Source of the DNA: Lachnospiraceae bacterium XPB1003
GTDB lineage: Bacteria; Bacillota; Clostridia; Lachnospirales; Lachnospiraceae
DNA length: 64,000 nucleotides
Direction: 5' to 3'
NCBI GenBank assembly: GCA_900102065.1
Contig: FMVK01000001.1
Span: forward strand, 186,001 to 250,000
Shown: positions 27,768 through 35,223 of the stretch, one piece after another
How the letters are laid out: each line of letters begins with the position of its first letter
Position numbering within the stretch: the stretch's first letter is position 1
Program-made: the position numbers and the translations under genes
The notes under the pieces: model-generated
Told to the model about the DNA's origin: nothing
What the model saw: the letters and a program-made list of their open reading frames with translations, nothing else
Databases searched by the model: none

Positions 27768-28625
27768 TTAACATAACTGATCCGAAAGCTCGGCAAATTG
27801 AGCAAGATCCAGTTTTTCTCCTCTTATATCAACCGGAAGTCCCATCTTCTCCAGTGCTTCCGTCACCTTTTCCCTGGAAAGACCGAGGGAAGGGTCGGTA
27901 GATAAACCGTTGGAAAGGGTTTTGCGTCTGTGATTAAATGAAGCTCTTATAAGCTTAAACATCTTATCCGGATCCTTTGGAGTAACAGGGGGCTCCTTGT
28001 AGCGATCAAGACGGATGACCATGCTGGATACTCCGGGACGTGGCATAAAGCAGTGAGGAGGAACCTCTGTTACTATCACCGGTTCCGAATAATACTGGAC
28101 CGCGAGGGAAAGTGCTCCATAGTCCTTGGAACCCGGACCCGTCTTCATCCTCTCCGCCACTTCTTTCTGAACCATGATGGTGATGCTCTCCAGGGGAACC
28201 TCTTTCTCCAGAAGTGCCATGATGATGGGAGTTGTTATGTAATAAGGCAGGTTAGCTACGACTTTTATGGGCCTGCCTCCGTTTTCCTCTTCGGAAAGAC
28301 GGTTTAAGTCAACCTTCAGGATATCGTCATTGATGACTCTTACGTTATCATATGCGGAGAGAGTATCTTCCAATATAGGGATAAGGGCTCTGTCAATCTC
28401 AACAGCTATGACCCGGCCCGCTCTCTCTGCCAGATACTGTGTCATGGTTCCGATGCCCGGACCTATCTCAAGTACCGTATCCTCCTCGCTTATGCCGGCT
28501 GCATCGATTATTTCTTCCACAACCGAAGCATCTATAAGGAAATTCTGTCCGAATTTCTTGCGGAACATGAAGTTGTATTTATTTATTATGGCTGCCGTTT
28601 TTGCAGGTGACGCAAGATCTGCCAT
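27768..28625 (-). CDS. rsmA: 16S rRNA (adenine1518-N6/adenine1519-N6)-dimethyltransferase
   Basis: 285 residues, the normal length for KsgA/RsmA, which dimethylates two adjacent adenines in helix 45 of 16S rRNA. Motifs: FRKKFGQNFLID near the start, the SAM-binding LEIGPGIGTMTQYLAERAG and VIAVEID, and the catalytic NLPYYITTPII. In Firmicutes rsmA usually follows tatD and rnmV. Here a 3' fragment of tatD is found 170 bp upstream, a trace of that ancestral order, while intact tatD is displaced by 2.6 kb. An rnmV gene is absent. Confidence 0.97.
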   Translation of the reverse strand: MADLASPAKTAAIINKYNFMFRKKFGQNFLIDASVVEEIIDAAGISEEDTVLEIGPGIGTMTQYLAERAGRVIAVEIDRALIPILEDTLSAYDNVRVINDDILKVDLNRLSEEENGGRPIKVVANLPYYITTPIIMALLEKEVPLESITIMVQKEVAERMKTGPGSKDYGALSLAVQYYSEPVIVTEVPPHCFMPRPGVSSMVIRLDRYKEPPVTPKDPDKMFKLIRASFNHRRKTLSNGLSTDPSLGLSREKVTEALEKMGLPVDIRGEKLDLAQFAELSDQLC

Positions 28626-28796
28626 AAGGGTCCTCTTTTCTTAATTTGATCGTATATACGACATTTTATGATTCTCGTCTGCCGGTATTACAAATACTAT
28701 TCTTTCGAGTAACAAATATTATATTATAATCCGGCATTTTTTCACTATATAATATGCGCTAACATTGCAGTATTTCTGATCAGGCAACCGGGACTG
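28626..28796. other. intergenic region upstream of rsmA
   Basis: 171 bp, AT-rich, without a reading frame of note. On the minus strand it has several TATAAT-like boxes (around 28715-28735 and near 28745), one of which probably serves rsmA, and an AGAGGA ribosome binding site next to the rsmA ATG. No -35 box is clear enough to name. Confidence 0.4.
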
Positions 28797-28965
28797 TCAT
28801 CCCCCCTGAATAAACCTCTCTGCGTTCTTAGTCGTGATCTCCGCAATGCGGGGTGCAGGAATATGCTTTATGGCCGATACAGCCTCTGCGATATCCGTAA
28901 GAATTGCAGCGTGAGCAGCCGCGCGGTTATCAGCCGACGTACGAGCATTGTACTGTCTGCAAAAA
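28797..28965 (-). pseudogene. 3' remnant of tatD
   Basis: Translating the minus strand gives CRQYNARTSADNRAAAHAAI followed by LTDIAEAVSAIKHIPAPRIA and EITTKNAERFIQGG, ending at a TGA at 28797-28799. This is the last ~55 residues of TatD, matching the end of the intact gene at 31429-32247 with a few substitutions and a different final tripeptide. It has no start and lacks all metal-binding residues. It is the fragment expected if the segment between the two copies entered at the 3' end of tatD. Confidence 0.85.
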
Positions 28966-28966
28966 G
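28816..28966 (-). repeat. direct repeat, copy 1 (tatD 3' end)
   Basis: 151 bp aligned without gaps to 31445-31595. I count 7 mismatches by eye, 5 of them clustered at 28851-28857. Homology ends abruptly at both sides. Confidence 0.88.
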
Positions 28967-28970
28967 CTTT

Positions 28971-29003
28971 ATTGTCCCGATTCCAAAAAGAAATCGGGAC
29001 AAT
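28971..29003 (-). terminator. hairpin at the edge of the inserted segment
   Basis: ATTGTCCCGATT (28971-28982) pairs perfectly with AATCGGGACAAT (28992-29003) around a 9-base loop. On the minus strand GCTTTTTG follows after a few bases, so it can end transcription of the glycosyltransferase gene at 29043. It abuts the right end of direct repeat copy 1. Confidence 0.65.
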
Positions 29004-29042
29004 AATTTTATTTATTCATACATATTAAAATTGCATCTCAAA

Positions 29043-29996
29043 TTACTGATGACAATCATCTTTATCACAAAAGAAATCTTTTTTAACTCTTCTTGGAACA
29101 AATAGAATTGTTTTTTTTATCCAAATTAATAAAGCTTTCCATCCAGGATATTCCTGTCTTATGTATGCTTTGTCATATTCAAGATTTCTTTCTACTATTT
29201 CTATCTTTTCTAAAGGAAAAGAATAGCTACCACATTCGAACTTATACTTACTTTTTCCCAATGTATTTGTTGCGTCATCTGATTCAAATCCTATATTACG
29301 AATAAGATTTGTTTTCGGAACTATCCCTAATCCATGCATTTTAAATCGTGCGTTATCCCAAACAAAATCCCAAGCATCCATTTCTCTATTGTAAACATAT
29401 TTATTATTCCAACTCATAAACAAATAGGAAAGACCCGGCATAACATATTTTAATTCTCCCGTTTTTTTCTGTTTGGGCCAATCTTTCATACTATCATCAT
29501 AATATTTCCAAGCTCTTTTCCACGTTGCCCATCCCCATACTCCTGAGAAACAAGAAAATGTATACGGTTTGTCGATATGCCCTTTAATATTATTATTGCC
29601 TGATATCATCATGACTCTTTCATCGTCCCGATAATAATCCAACATCTCTCGGCAAAATTCAAAAAAATCAGGAACAGGAACTATATCGTCCTCTATAACA
29701 ATAACTTCTTCTTCGTTTGATAATACCCAACTTATGGCAGAAGATACCCTCTTTCGACTACCATAGTTTTCCTCTGCATAATCTTTTTCTACTTTACAAT
29801 CCCAGTCTATGTTTTCTTCAACATATTTTCTTACTTCAAGAACTTTTTTTACTTCTTTATCATTATTTTTCCGAGCATAATCGGAGGCAATATAAAGCTT
29901 TTGAGGTTTTACTTTCCGAATTGCCTCTAACACACGTTTTGTTGTGTCCAGTCTCCGAAAGACAATTAATAACACCGGTGTTTTCAGTTGTTCCAT
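29043..29996 (-). CDS. GT-A-fold glycosyltransferase (HlpA/GNT-I-like)
   Basis: 317 residues. It begins TPVLLIVFRRLDTTKRVLEA, a nucleotide-sugar-binding start, and has a DxD-like metal motif in EEVIVIEDDIVPVPDFFEF. The block FSGVWGWATWKRAWKYYD is typical of the HlpA-like/GNT-I-like glycosyltransferases found in surface polysaccharide clusters. No membrane helix is seen; it probably acts at the inner membrane face on a lipid-linked acceptor. The DNA is clearly more AT-rich than rsmA or tatD on either side, and both transferase genes lie between two copies of the tatD end, so recent transfer is likely. Donor and acceptor are unknown. Confidence 0.75.
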   Translation of the reverse strand: MEQLKTPVLLIVFRRLDTTKRVLEAIRKVKPQKLYIASDYARKNNDKEVKKVLEVRKYVEENIDWDCKVEKDYAEENYGSRKRVSSAISWVLSNEEEVIVIEDDIVPVPDFFEFCREMLDYYRDDERVMMISGNNNIKGHIDKPYTFSCFSGVWGWATWKRAWKYYDDSMKDWPKQKKTGELKYVMPGLSYLFMSWNNKYVYNREMDAWDFVWDNARFKMHGLGIVPKTNLIRNIGFESDDATNTLGKSKYKFECGSYSFPLEKIEIVERNLEYDKAYIRQEYPGWKALLIWIKKTILFVPRRVKKDFFCDKDDCHQ

Positions 29997-30020
29997 ACGA
30001 TCTCTTTTCTGTTTTACGGA

Positions 30021-31127
30021 TTATTTGAACGTTTTTGCACTTTTCACTTTATTGTAACAATCAACAATTTCTTTAACTTTATCTTCCCATTGAAAGTATT
30101 GTAATCTTTCCTTGCCCTTTATGATAAGTAATTGTCTTAGTTCATTATCATAAATTACTTTTTCAATTTGTTCTTTCAACTGATTTTCATTTAATGGTTC
30201 AAAATATAGAACTGCTTCGCCGCCTACTTCAGGCATAGAAGAAGTGTTGCTAAGTATAACAGGACAATCATTTTCAAAAGCTTCCAGTGTAGGCATACCA
30301 AAGCCTTCATATAATGAAGGAAAAACAAAACATCTAGCCTGCCTATATGCTTGCATAAGCATTATATCATCACAATCCATCTGTAATACTCTATCTGTAT
30401 ATCCCTTCATAAAAGATAATTCTTCTTCATCAAACTTTCCACCACCTATGCAAACAATACACATCTCTTTATCATTATCCATTATTCCTTTCATGGCATT
30501 AAAGAAGGTCAAATAGTTCTTATATGTTCTTCTTTGTCCAACAAATAATACATAATGGTTTGGAAAATCTTTATTGAAAGGGATATTATTATCAGATAAT
30601 TTTCTTGTCCCATGATAAATAACAGTAATCTTATTTTCTGGAATATCAGGATAAAATTTAAGGATATCCTTTTTTGTACTTTGAGATATTGCGATAATAT
30701 GATCTGACTTATATATCATTTCTTTTTTCATTTCAATATCAGAAGTTGGCAATGCTTCAGGATATTGGTCATGAAATTTTTCATGAATCATATCATGTAT
30801 CGTGGTTATTAGCTTTTGATCTTTTCTTAAACATTTTAAAATGTATTCACTGTAATATGTTGGATGTACAATATCGTAATGATTTCTTAATTCAAACCAC
30901 GTAATAAGCTTATTTAACTTATTGTAAAAAGTCCATTTTCTCCCCGTTAAAATCGGGTATTCCGAGTGAAAAATATCTGCAAAATAATGATTTGTGTTAT
31001 GGCAGCACTTTATGGTTACTTCACAGTTATCCATTTTATTTATTCTTGTGTATAATTCATAAAAATACCTTGATATCCCTCCATATTTCTGAAGGATTAA
31101 TTCCTGATAGTCGTAATAAATTTTCAC
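30021..31127 (-). CDS. GT4-family glycosyltransferase
   Basis: 368 residues of the GT-B fold. The N-terminal domain opens MKIYYDYQELILQKYGGISR. The C-terminal donor-binding domain has VLFVGQRRTYKNYLTFFNAM and the GT4 EX7E motif in FVFPSLYEGFGMPTLEAFEN. It transfers a sugar from a nucleotide donor with retention, probably in glycan assembly. The start is GTG at 31127, with GGAGAG ten bases upstream; no ATG nearby fits. It is AT-rich and lies within the tatD-flanked insert, 24 bp upstream of its partner transferase, so the two are one unit. Confidence 0.88.
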   Translation of the reverse strand: MKIYYDYQELILQKYGGISRYFYELYTRINKMDNCEVTIKCCHNTNHYFADIFHSEYPILTGRKWTFYNKLNKLITWFELRNHYDIVHPTYYSEYILKCLRKDQKLITTIHDMIHEKFHDQYPEALPTSDIEMKKEMIYKSDHIIAISQSTKKDILKFYPDIPENKITVIYHGTRKLSDNNIPFNKDFPNHYVLFVGQRRTYKNYLTFFNAMKGIMDNDKEMCIVCIGGGKFDEEELSFMKGYTDRVLQMDCDDIMLMQAYRQARCFVFPSLYEGFGMPTLEAFENDCPVILSNTSSMPEVGGEAVLYFEPLNENQLKEQIEKVIYDNELRQLLIIKGKERLQYFQWEDKVKEIVDCYNKVKSAKTFK

Positions 31128-31183
31128 ATTATTCTCTCCATGCTTCTTGAATAAATATTCATTAAAAATACTAATTACAAGGT

Positions 31184-31189
31184 ATTATA
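31184..31189 (-). promoter_or_regulatory. extended -10 box upstream of the GT4 gene
   Basis: The minus strand reads TGATATAAT, an extended -10 with perfect TATAAT, about 57 bp upstream of the GTG start. No good -35 is seen. It is the best promoter candidate for the two-gene insert. Confidence 0.45.
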
Positions 31190-31194
31190 TCATT

Positions 31195-31428
31195 CACATA
31201 CGTATTATCCCATACATGGATATATAACGTGCCAGAATTAACTATTGTGTAACGATTTGTAATTCAGAAACAAATTTACTTAAATCAAAAAAGTATTATT
31301 ATCCTATTTCGAATTATTGAATCATATTTTTCAAAAATGGATTTGATTAGATATGATTTTTATTATATTAATTTTCGCAAACAGAGAGTAAGTACCATTT
31401 GTATGATCAACCATGCCCCCTCTATTCT
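31195..31428. other. AT-rich gap between the insert and tatD
   Basis: About 230 bp of very AT-rich sequence with many stops in all frames. I see no gene, RNA, terminal inverted repeat or integrase remnant. The insert boundary probably lies between here and 31445. Confidence 0.4.
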
Positions 31429-32247
31429 TCACCCCTTTAAAACTCTCTCTGCGTTCTTAGTCGTGATCTCCGCAATGCGAGACCCGGGAATATGCTTTAT
31501 GGCCGATATAGCCTCTGCGATATCCGTAAGAATTGCAGCGTGAGCAGCCGCGCGGTTATCAGCCGACGTATGAGCATTGTACTGTCTGCAAAAAGGCATA
31601 TCAGTCTCTAATAACATACTTTCCACAGGGATCTCCCTAACTGTCTCGGGAAGACGCCTTGCTCTCTCATCCAGTATCCTCGTACCGATACCGATATACG
31701 CTCCGAGTTTAATACATTCCTTCGCCGCCTGCGCGCTGTAGGAAAAACCATGCATCACAGATCTTAATCCCTTGAACTTCTTTAGTATCCGCAACGTATC
31801 ATCACAGGCATGCACTGAATGGATCACTGCCGGAAGCTTCAGATCCATGCATAATTCCAGCTGTTCTTCAAAGCGTATCTGCTGCAGTTCCCTTGACGGC
31901 ATACCATCTCTGTAATCCAGCCCTATCTCTCCTATGGCACAAAATGTCTTTTTGAAGGAACTTTCGGTTTTGATCAGCTCTTGGGGGAATTCTTCCCCTG
32001 CATGTTCAGGATGTATACCACAGGCGCGAAATATGGCTGTGCTCTGATCCCTTTGAGTGTCTGCTCTCCGAAGTGACTCAGAAGCCTCATTCGACCCGAT
32101 TATCTCAGAAGCCTTCAGAGACGATCCTCGGTCATAGGAAACAGTCAGTATCCCTTTCACACCGTGATCATATAACTCGTCCTGATATCTGACGATATCA
32201 TCCGATTTCATATATTCCTGTAAGTGAGCATGTGAATCGAAAAACAT
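31429..32247 (-). CDS. tatD: TatD-family metal-dependent hydrolase
   Basis: 272 residues. Metal-binding motifs of the TatD/amidohydrolase superfamily are present: MFFDSHAHLQEY (HxH at residues 6 and 8), ICAIGEIGLDYRDG-type Glu (in CAIGEIGLDYRDG), VIHSVHACDDT, and the late Asp in LLETDMPFCRQY. Members are 3'-5' exonucleases or DNases in the cytoplasm. The residues inserted near 40-60 (SNEASESLRRADTQRDQS) make the N-terminal part slightly longer than usual. The gene's 3' 151 bp occur again next to rsmA. It is followed on the upstream side by a tRNA-Lys gene. Confidence 0.93.
   Translation of the reverse strand: MFFDSHAHLQEYMKSDDIVRYQDELYDHGVKGILTVSYDRGSSLKASEIIGSNEASESLRRADTQRDQSTAIFRACGIHPEHAGEEFPQELIKTESSFKKTFCAIGEIGLDYRDGMPSRELQQIRFEEQLELCMDLKLPAVIHSVHACDDTLRILKKFKGLRSVMHGFSYSAQAAKECIKLGAYIGIGTRILDERARRLPETVREIPVESMLLETDMPFCRQYNAHTSADNRAAAHAAILTDIAEAISAIKHIPGSRIAEITTKNAERVLKG
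31445..31595 (-). repeat. direct repeat, copy 2 (inside intact tatD)
   Basis: The counterpart of 28816-28966, in the same orientation, 2629 bp away. The two copies bracket the two-glycosyltransferase insert. Confidence 0.88.
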
Positions 32248-32353
32248 GACGTGACTTTGATCGAAAACCTCATATTAGAGCAACGCTACTTAATCAACAG
32301 ATTTAAAAAAACACCATTCCCAACGAATCTAATCGTCAAAAATGATGCTTACG

Positions 32354-32426
32354 TGCACCGCCAGGGGCTCGAACCCTGGACACCCTGATTAAGAGTCAGG
32401 TGCTCTACCAACTGAGCTAGCGGTGC
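32354..32426 (-). tRNA. tRNA-Lys (anticodon CTT)
   Basis: A full 73-nt cloverleaf reads on the minus strand: acceptor GCACCGC/GCGGTGC with discriminator A, D-arm GCTC AGTTGGTA GAGC, anticodon arm CCTGA CTCTTAA TCAGG, and T-arm CAGGG TTCGAGC CCCTG. CCA is not encoded. It sits between tatD and the long glycan cluster. Confidence 0.97.
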
Positions 32427-32470
32427 TTTTTTAGGGTTTGTGCATCGGCTTTTTCCGAAGCACGAATGTC

Positions 32471-32499
32471 ATTATATTACAGGAAAATTTAAAATGCAA
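32471..32499 (-). promoter_or_regulatory. promoter of tRNA-Lys
   Basis: TTGCAT (32494-32499), 17-bp spacer, perfect TATAAT (32471-32476), 45 bp upstream of the tRNA 5' end. It lies in the gap after the first YidC/phosphatase-fusion gene. Confidence 0.55.
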
Positions 32500-32561
32500 G
32501 GGGGAATTTGAAATTTTTTAAAAATTTGTATTTTCCCCACTATATACTGTTATTATGACTT

Positions 32562-35114
32562 TTACGGCATTATTTCTGACCAGTTTTCAGGTTCATAAAC
32601 ATTACCATTAACGTGAATCCATTTTTGGCCTTCATCATATTTATATTCATACTCATCACCCGGAGTCAGTCCAAAATCCGAAGCTTTTAAAATATATAAT
32701 CCATCTTTTTTATTGTCAGAATTAATCGGATTACCGGTATAAGGATTTACAGGATCACATATTAAATCATCCATTGCAATAGTAGGAGTATCCGCATTAC
32801 TCATTAACTCATCGGAAACTGTAAATCCATGAGAATTGAAATCTTTAACCAGAAGAGTACAACTGAGTCCTTCCATCTGCGCAATATCCGGATTTCCGTA
32901 CTCCGGAAACTCTCCTAAAGATTTCCCATGATCAGATACTATTATTATTCTGGTATTATCATAGACTCCCTGTTCCTTAAGAAAATCAAGATATCTTCCA
33001 ATCTGGAGACATGCCGCCATATTAACGTGATAATAAGATGGCTGTGCCTCATCCGTAGTTAAATAAAAAACATTGCCATCATCATCTTTCCTAAACCCTG
33101 TTTCTTTATCACCTTCCGTAGTTTGATTACTGGGTTCATATTCCGGAAGTCTTAATGTTAATGTGTCATGAGCAATATCGTTATTAATTATCAAAAATGT
33201 TTTAGCATTTTCATCCGTTATTTCCGTCAGATCATCTAATCTGTGCATCACAACATATGCTTCCATAAAAGCAGATGAATACAAACTTCCCAAATCCGAT
33301 ACTCCTCTGGATGAAAAATAACTTCCTCCATCATATATCGTAGACTGTGCAAACAAAGGCGCAACCTTAAAGATGGTATACCAAAACATATTTCGTTCTC
33401 TCACCTCTTCAGCATCTTTAAGGATCATATCATCCATATAATACCCCATGGTCCTGTATCCCTTTATCCCCTTCATGCCATCATATATTGACATATCCGG
33501 CACATCTCTATAACCAGCATATGGAATGTCACACAAAGTGACTTCCCAACCATCATCAGCAAAAATCATCGGCATCATGGTTGTATACTCATGGTTCTTC
33601 TGCTCTACTGTAACATCACTGCGTAATCTTGAATAATATGGAACATATTCATATCCGCCCAGCATCCCCGGTGAACCTATAGCAGTATTGCTACCGCAGG
33701 ACAAAGTATTGCGATAATATACAAAACCGTCAAAAGAATCTTTAAGCTCTGGTTTTTCAGCAAAGATATATGGTATATAAAGTCCAACCATAGCATCTAT
33801 ACTGAAAATAATAACATTCTTTCCCTTTTTGCTAAGCCGAAATAAAGGAGAAATATCTTTCTGCTGTCCTGCCATAAGATAAGGATTATCTTCAATATCT
33901 TTATTGATAACAGATATATCACGTACCCCTACGATCAACAATGCGCCCGAAAGCATGATATAAAACTTATTGATCATCGATGGAATCTTCTTATCCAAAA
34001 TGATCAATATCAGCGCAATAAATATAATGATCATCATATTCAGCACTTTATCGTATTCAGTAAAATGTGGATATGTCGAAAATAACAAGTCCTCGGATAT
34101 TATCCCTAAATTTTTTCCGAAGAACATATAATCCACTACCGCTACCGCCGAAATTATCTTTGCAAGAATCTGAAATAACTTTTTTACAGGATCTGATGAA
34201 ATATAATAAAATACCGAAACCCATATCACAAAATAACCAACTGAAATAATAAGTGTATTTGAAACATAATGAGTCGGATTAAGAGGATTTGCCGTTACAA
34301 CAAACTCTGCCGCAGACGATGAGATAAGAGCTGCCGGGATAACAAGCCCCATAAGTAATGTTAGCAGTAATTGTGAAGGAAACATATCAGTTATCCATTT
34401 TGCGGGCTTATTTTCCGACATAATTCTTTTTTCTTTTTTTCTTTTCGGTAACATCTTCATAACAATATTTTTTCCAAACGAAAAAACATTGTTAAGTGTC
34501 CAATAAAAAACAAGCCCAGAAGGACTGTCATATAACAATATTAAAAAAATAAGAGCCAGCGTATATGTCTGTATCTTGCTTTTAATCGGGTATCCCTTCA
34601 GATAAATTATGGCTGAACCAATATTTATAAGCGTCATAAGTATAGGCAACATATTAAATGATATACCCCCTAAACTTATCAACGCATCAGGCTTACTAAG
34701 ATCGCCTATCGGCCCCAATGTTGCACCCGAAAGGTCCTTTAGATGAGAAAGAAAATGATAAGCGGCAATAAAAAAAGGCACCTGAAGTATTGTTGGTACC
34801 ATGGTTCTAAGGGCATTTAGCGGCTTATACTCCATTTCCCTATAATAGGTTTGGGTCATCATAAAACGTTCATCACCGGAAAAAGATTTATGTATATGAT
34901 CGATCCATCCCTTCATTCTTTTTTGTTTTTCGTTTTCAATAGCTTGAATGGCGTCGGCTCTTGTATAGATAGGTAGTATCAGCAGATTAACCACCAGACT
35001 CACACCTATTATTACCACTCCTGGATTATCCATGATACGCTTAAGAAAAACGTAAACAAATTCAAGTATATATTCTATAGGAAGAATAAAAAGATTATAT
35101 AAAATAATCCCCAT
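32562..35114 (-). CDS. YidC/Oxa1-like domain fused to alkaline-phosphatase/sulfatase-superfamily domain (paralog A)
   Basis: 850 residues. Residues 1-225 follow the YidC/Oxa1 pattern: VVIIGVSLVVNLLILPIYTR as first core helix, the cytoplasmic hairpin with MKGWIDHIHKSFSGDERFM, then QVPFFIAAYHFL, and the strong signature SPSGLVFYWTLNNVFS (197-212). The groove Arg of true YidC aligns with Asn43. Four more helices follow (about 248-400). From about 430 there is an extracellular phosphatase-type domain: KNVIIFSIDAMVG (metal Asp440), SNTAIGSPGMLGGYEY (likely nucleophile Thr477), and IIIVSDHGKSLG (728-730). Lipoteichoic acid synthase and EptA share this fold. It is the last gene of the glycan cluster and probably adds or removes a phosphate-linked group outside the membrane; the substrate is unknown. 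Confidence 0.85.
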   Translation of the reverse strand: MGIILYNLFILPIEYILEFVYVFLKRIMDNPGVVIIGVSLVVNLLILPIYTRADAIQAIENEKQKRMKGWIDHIHKSFSGDERFMMTQTYYREMEYKPLNALRTMVPTILQVPFFIAAYHFLSHLKDLSGATLGPIGDLSKPDALISLGGISFNMLPILMTLINIGSAIIYLKGYPIKSKIQTYTLALIFLILLYDSPSGLVFYWTLNNVFSFGKNIVMKMLPKRKKEKRIMSENKPAKWITDMFPSQLLLTLLMGLVIPAALISSSAAEFVVTANPLNPTHYVSNTLIISVGYFVIWVSVFYYISSDPVKKLFQILAKIISAVAVVDYMFFGKNLGIISEDLLFSTYPHFTEYDKVLNMMIIIFIALILIILDKKIPSMINKFYIMLSGALLIVGVRDISVINKDIEDNPYLMAGQQKDISPLFRLSKKGKNVIIFSIDAMVGLYIPYIFAEKPELKDSFDGFVYYRNTLSCGSNTAIGSPGMLGGYEYVPYYSRLRSDVTVEQKNHEYTTMMPMIFADDGWEVTLCDIPYAGYRDVPDMSIYDGMKGIKGYRTMGYYMDDMILKDAEEVRERNMFWYTIFKVAPLFAQSTIYDGGSYFSSRGVSDLGSLYSSAFMEAYVVMHRLDDLTEITDENAKTFLIINNDIAHDTLTLRLPEYEPSNQTTEGDKETGFRKDDDGNVFYLTTDEAQPSYYHVNMAACLQIGRYLDFLKEQGVYDNTRIIIVSDHGKSLGEFPEYGNPDIAQMEGLSCTLLVKDFNSHGFTVSDELMSNADTPTIAMDDLICDPVNPYTGNPINSDNKKDGLYILKASDFGLTPGDEYEYKYDEGQKWIHVNGNVYEPENWSEIMP

Positions 35115-35223
35115 TAACGATTACCTCTCCTCAACGATAAAAGCATAGTTATATTTCTCTTAGACAGATGATATTTGTTTGAAATAATACACAGATACAT
35201 CCCTCTTTAAGATCCTTATCCGG

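Noticed and set aside
28971-29003. Insertion-sequence terminal inverted repeat
   Set aside because: The 12-bp palindrome is closed by a 9-base loop and has no partner at the other end of the insert; a terminator explains it better.
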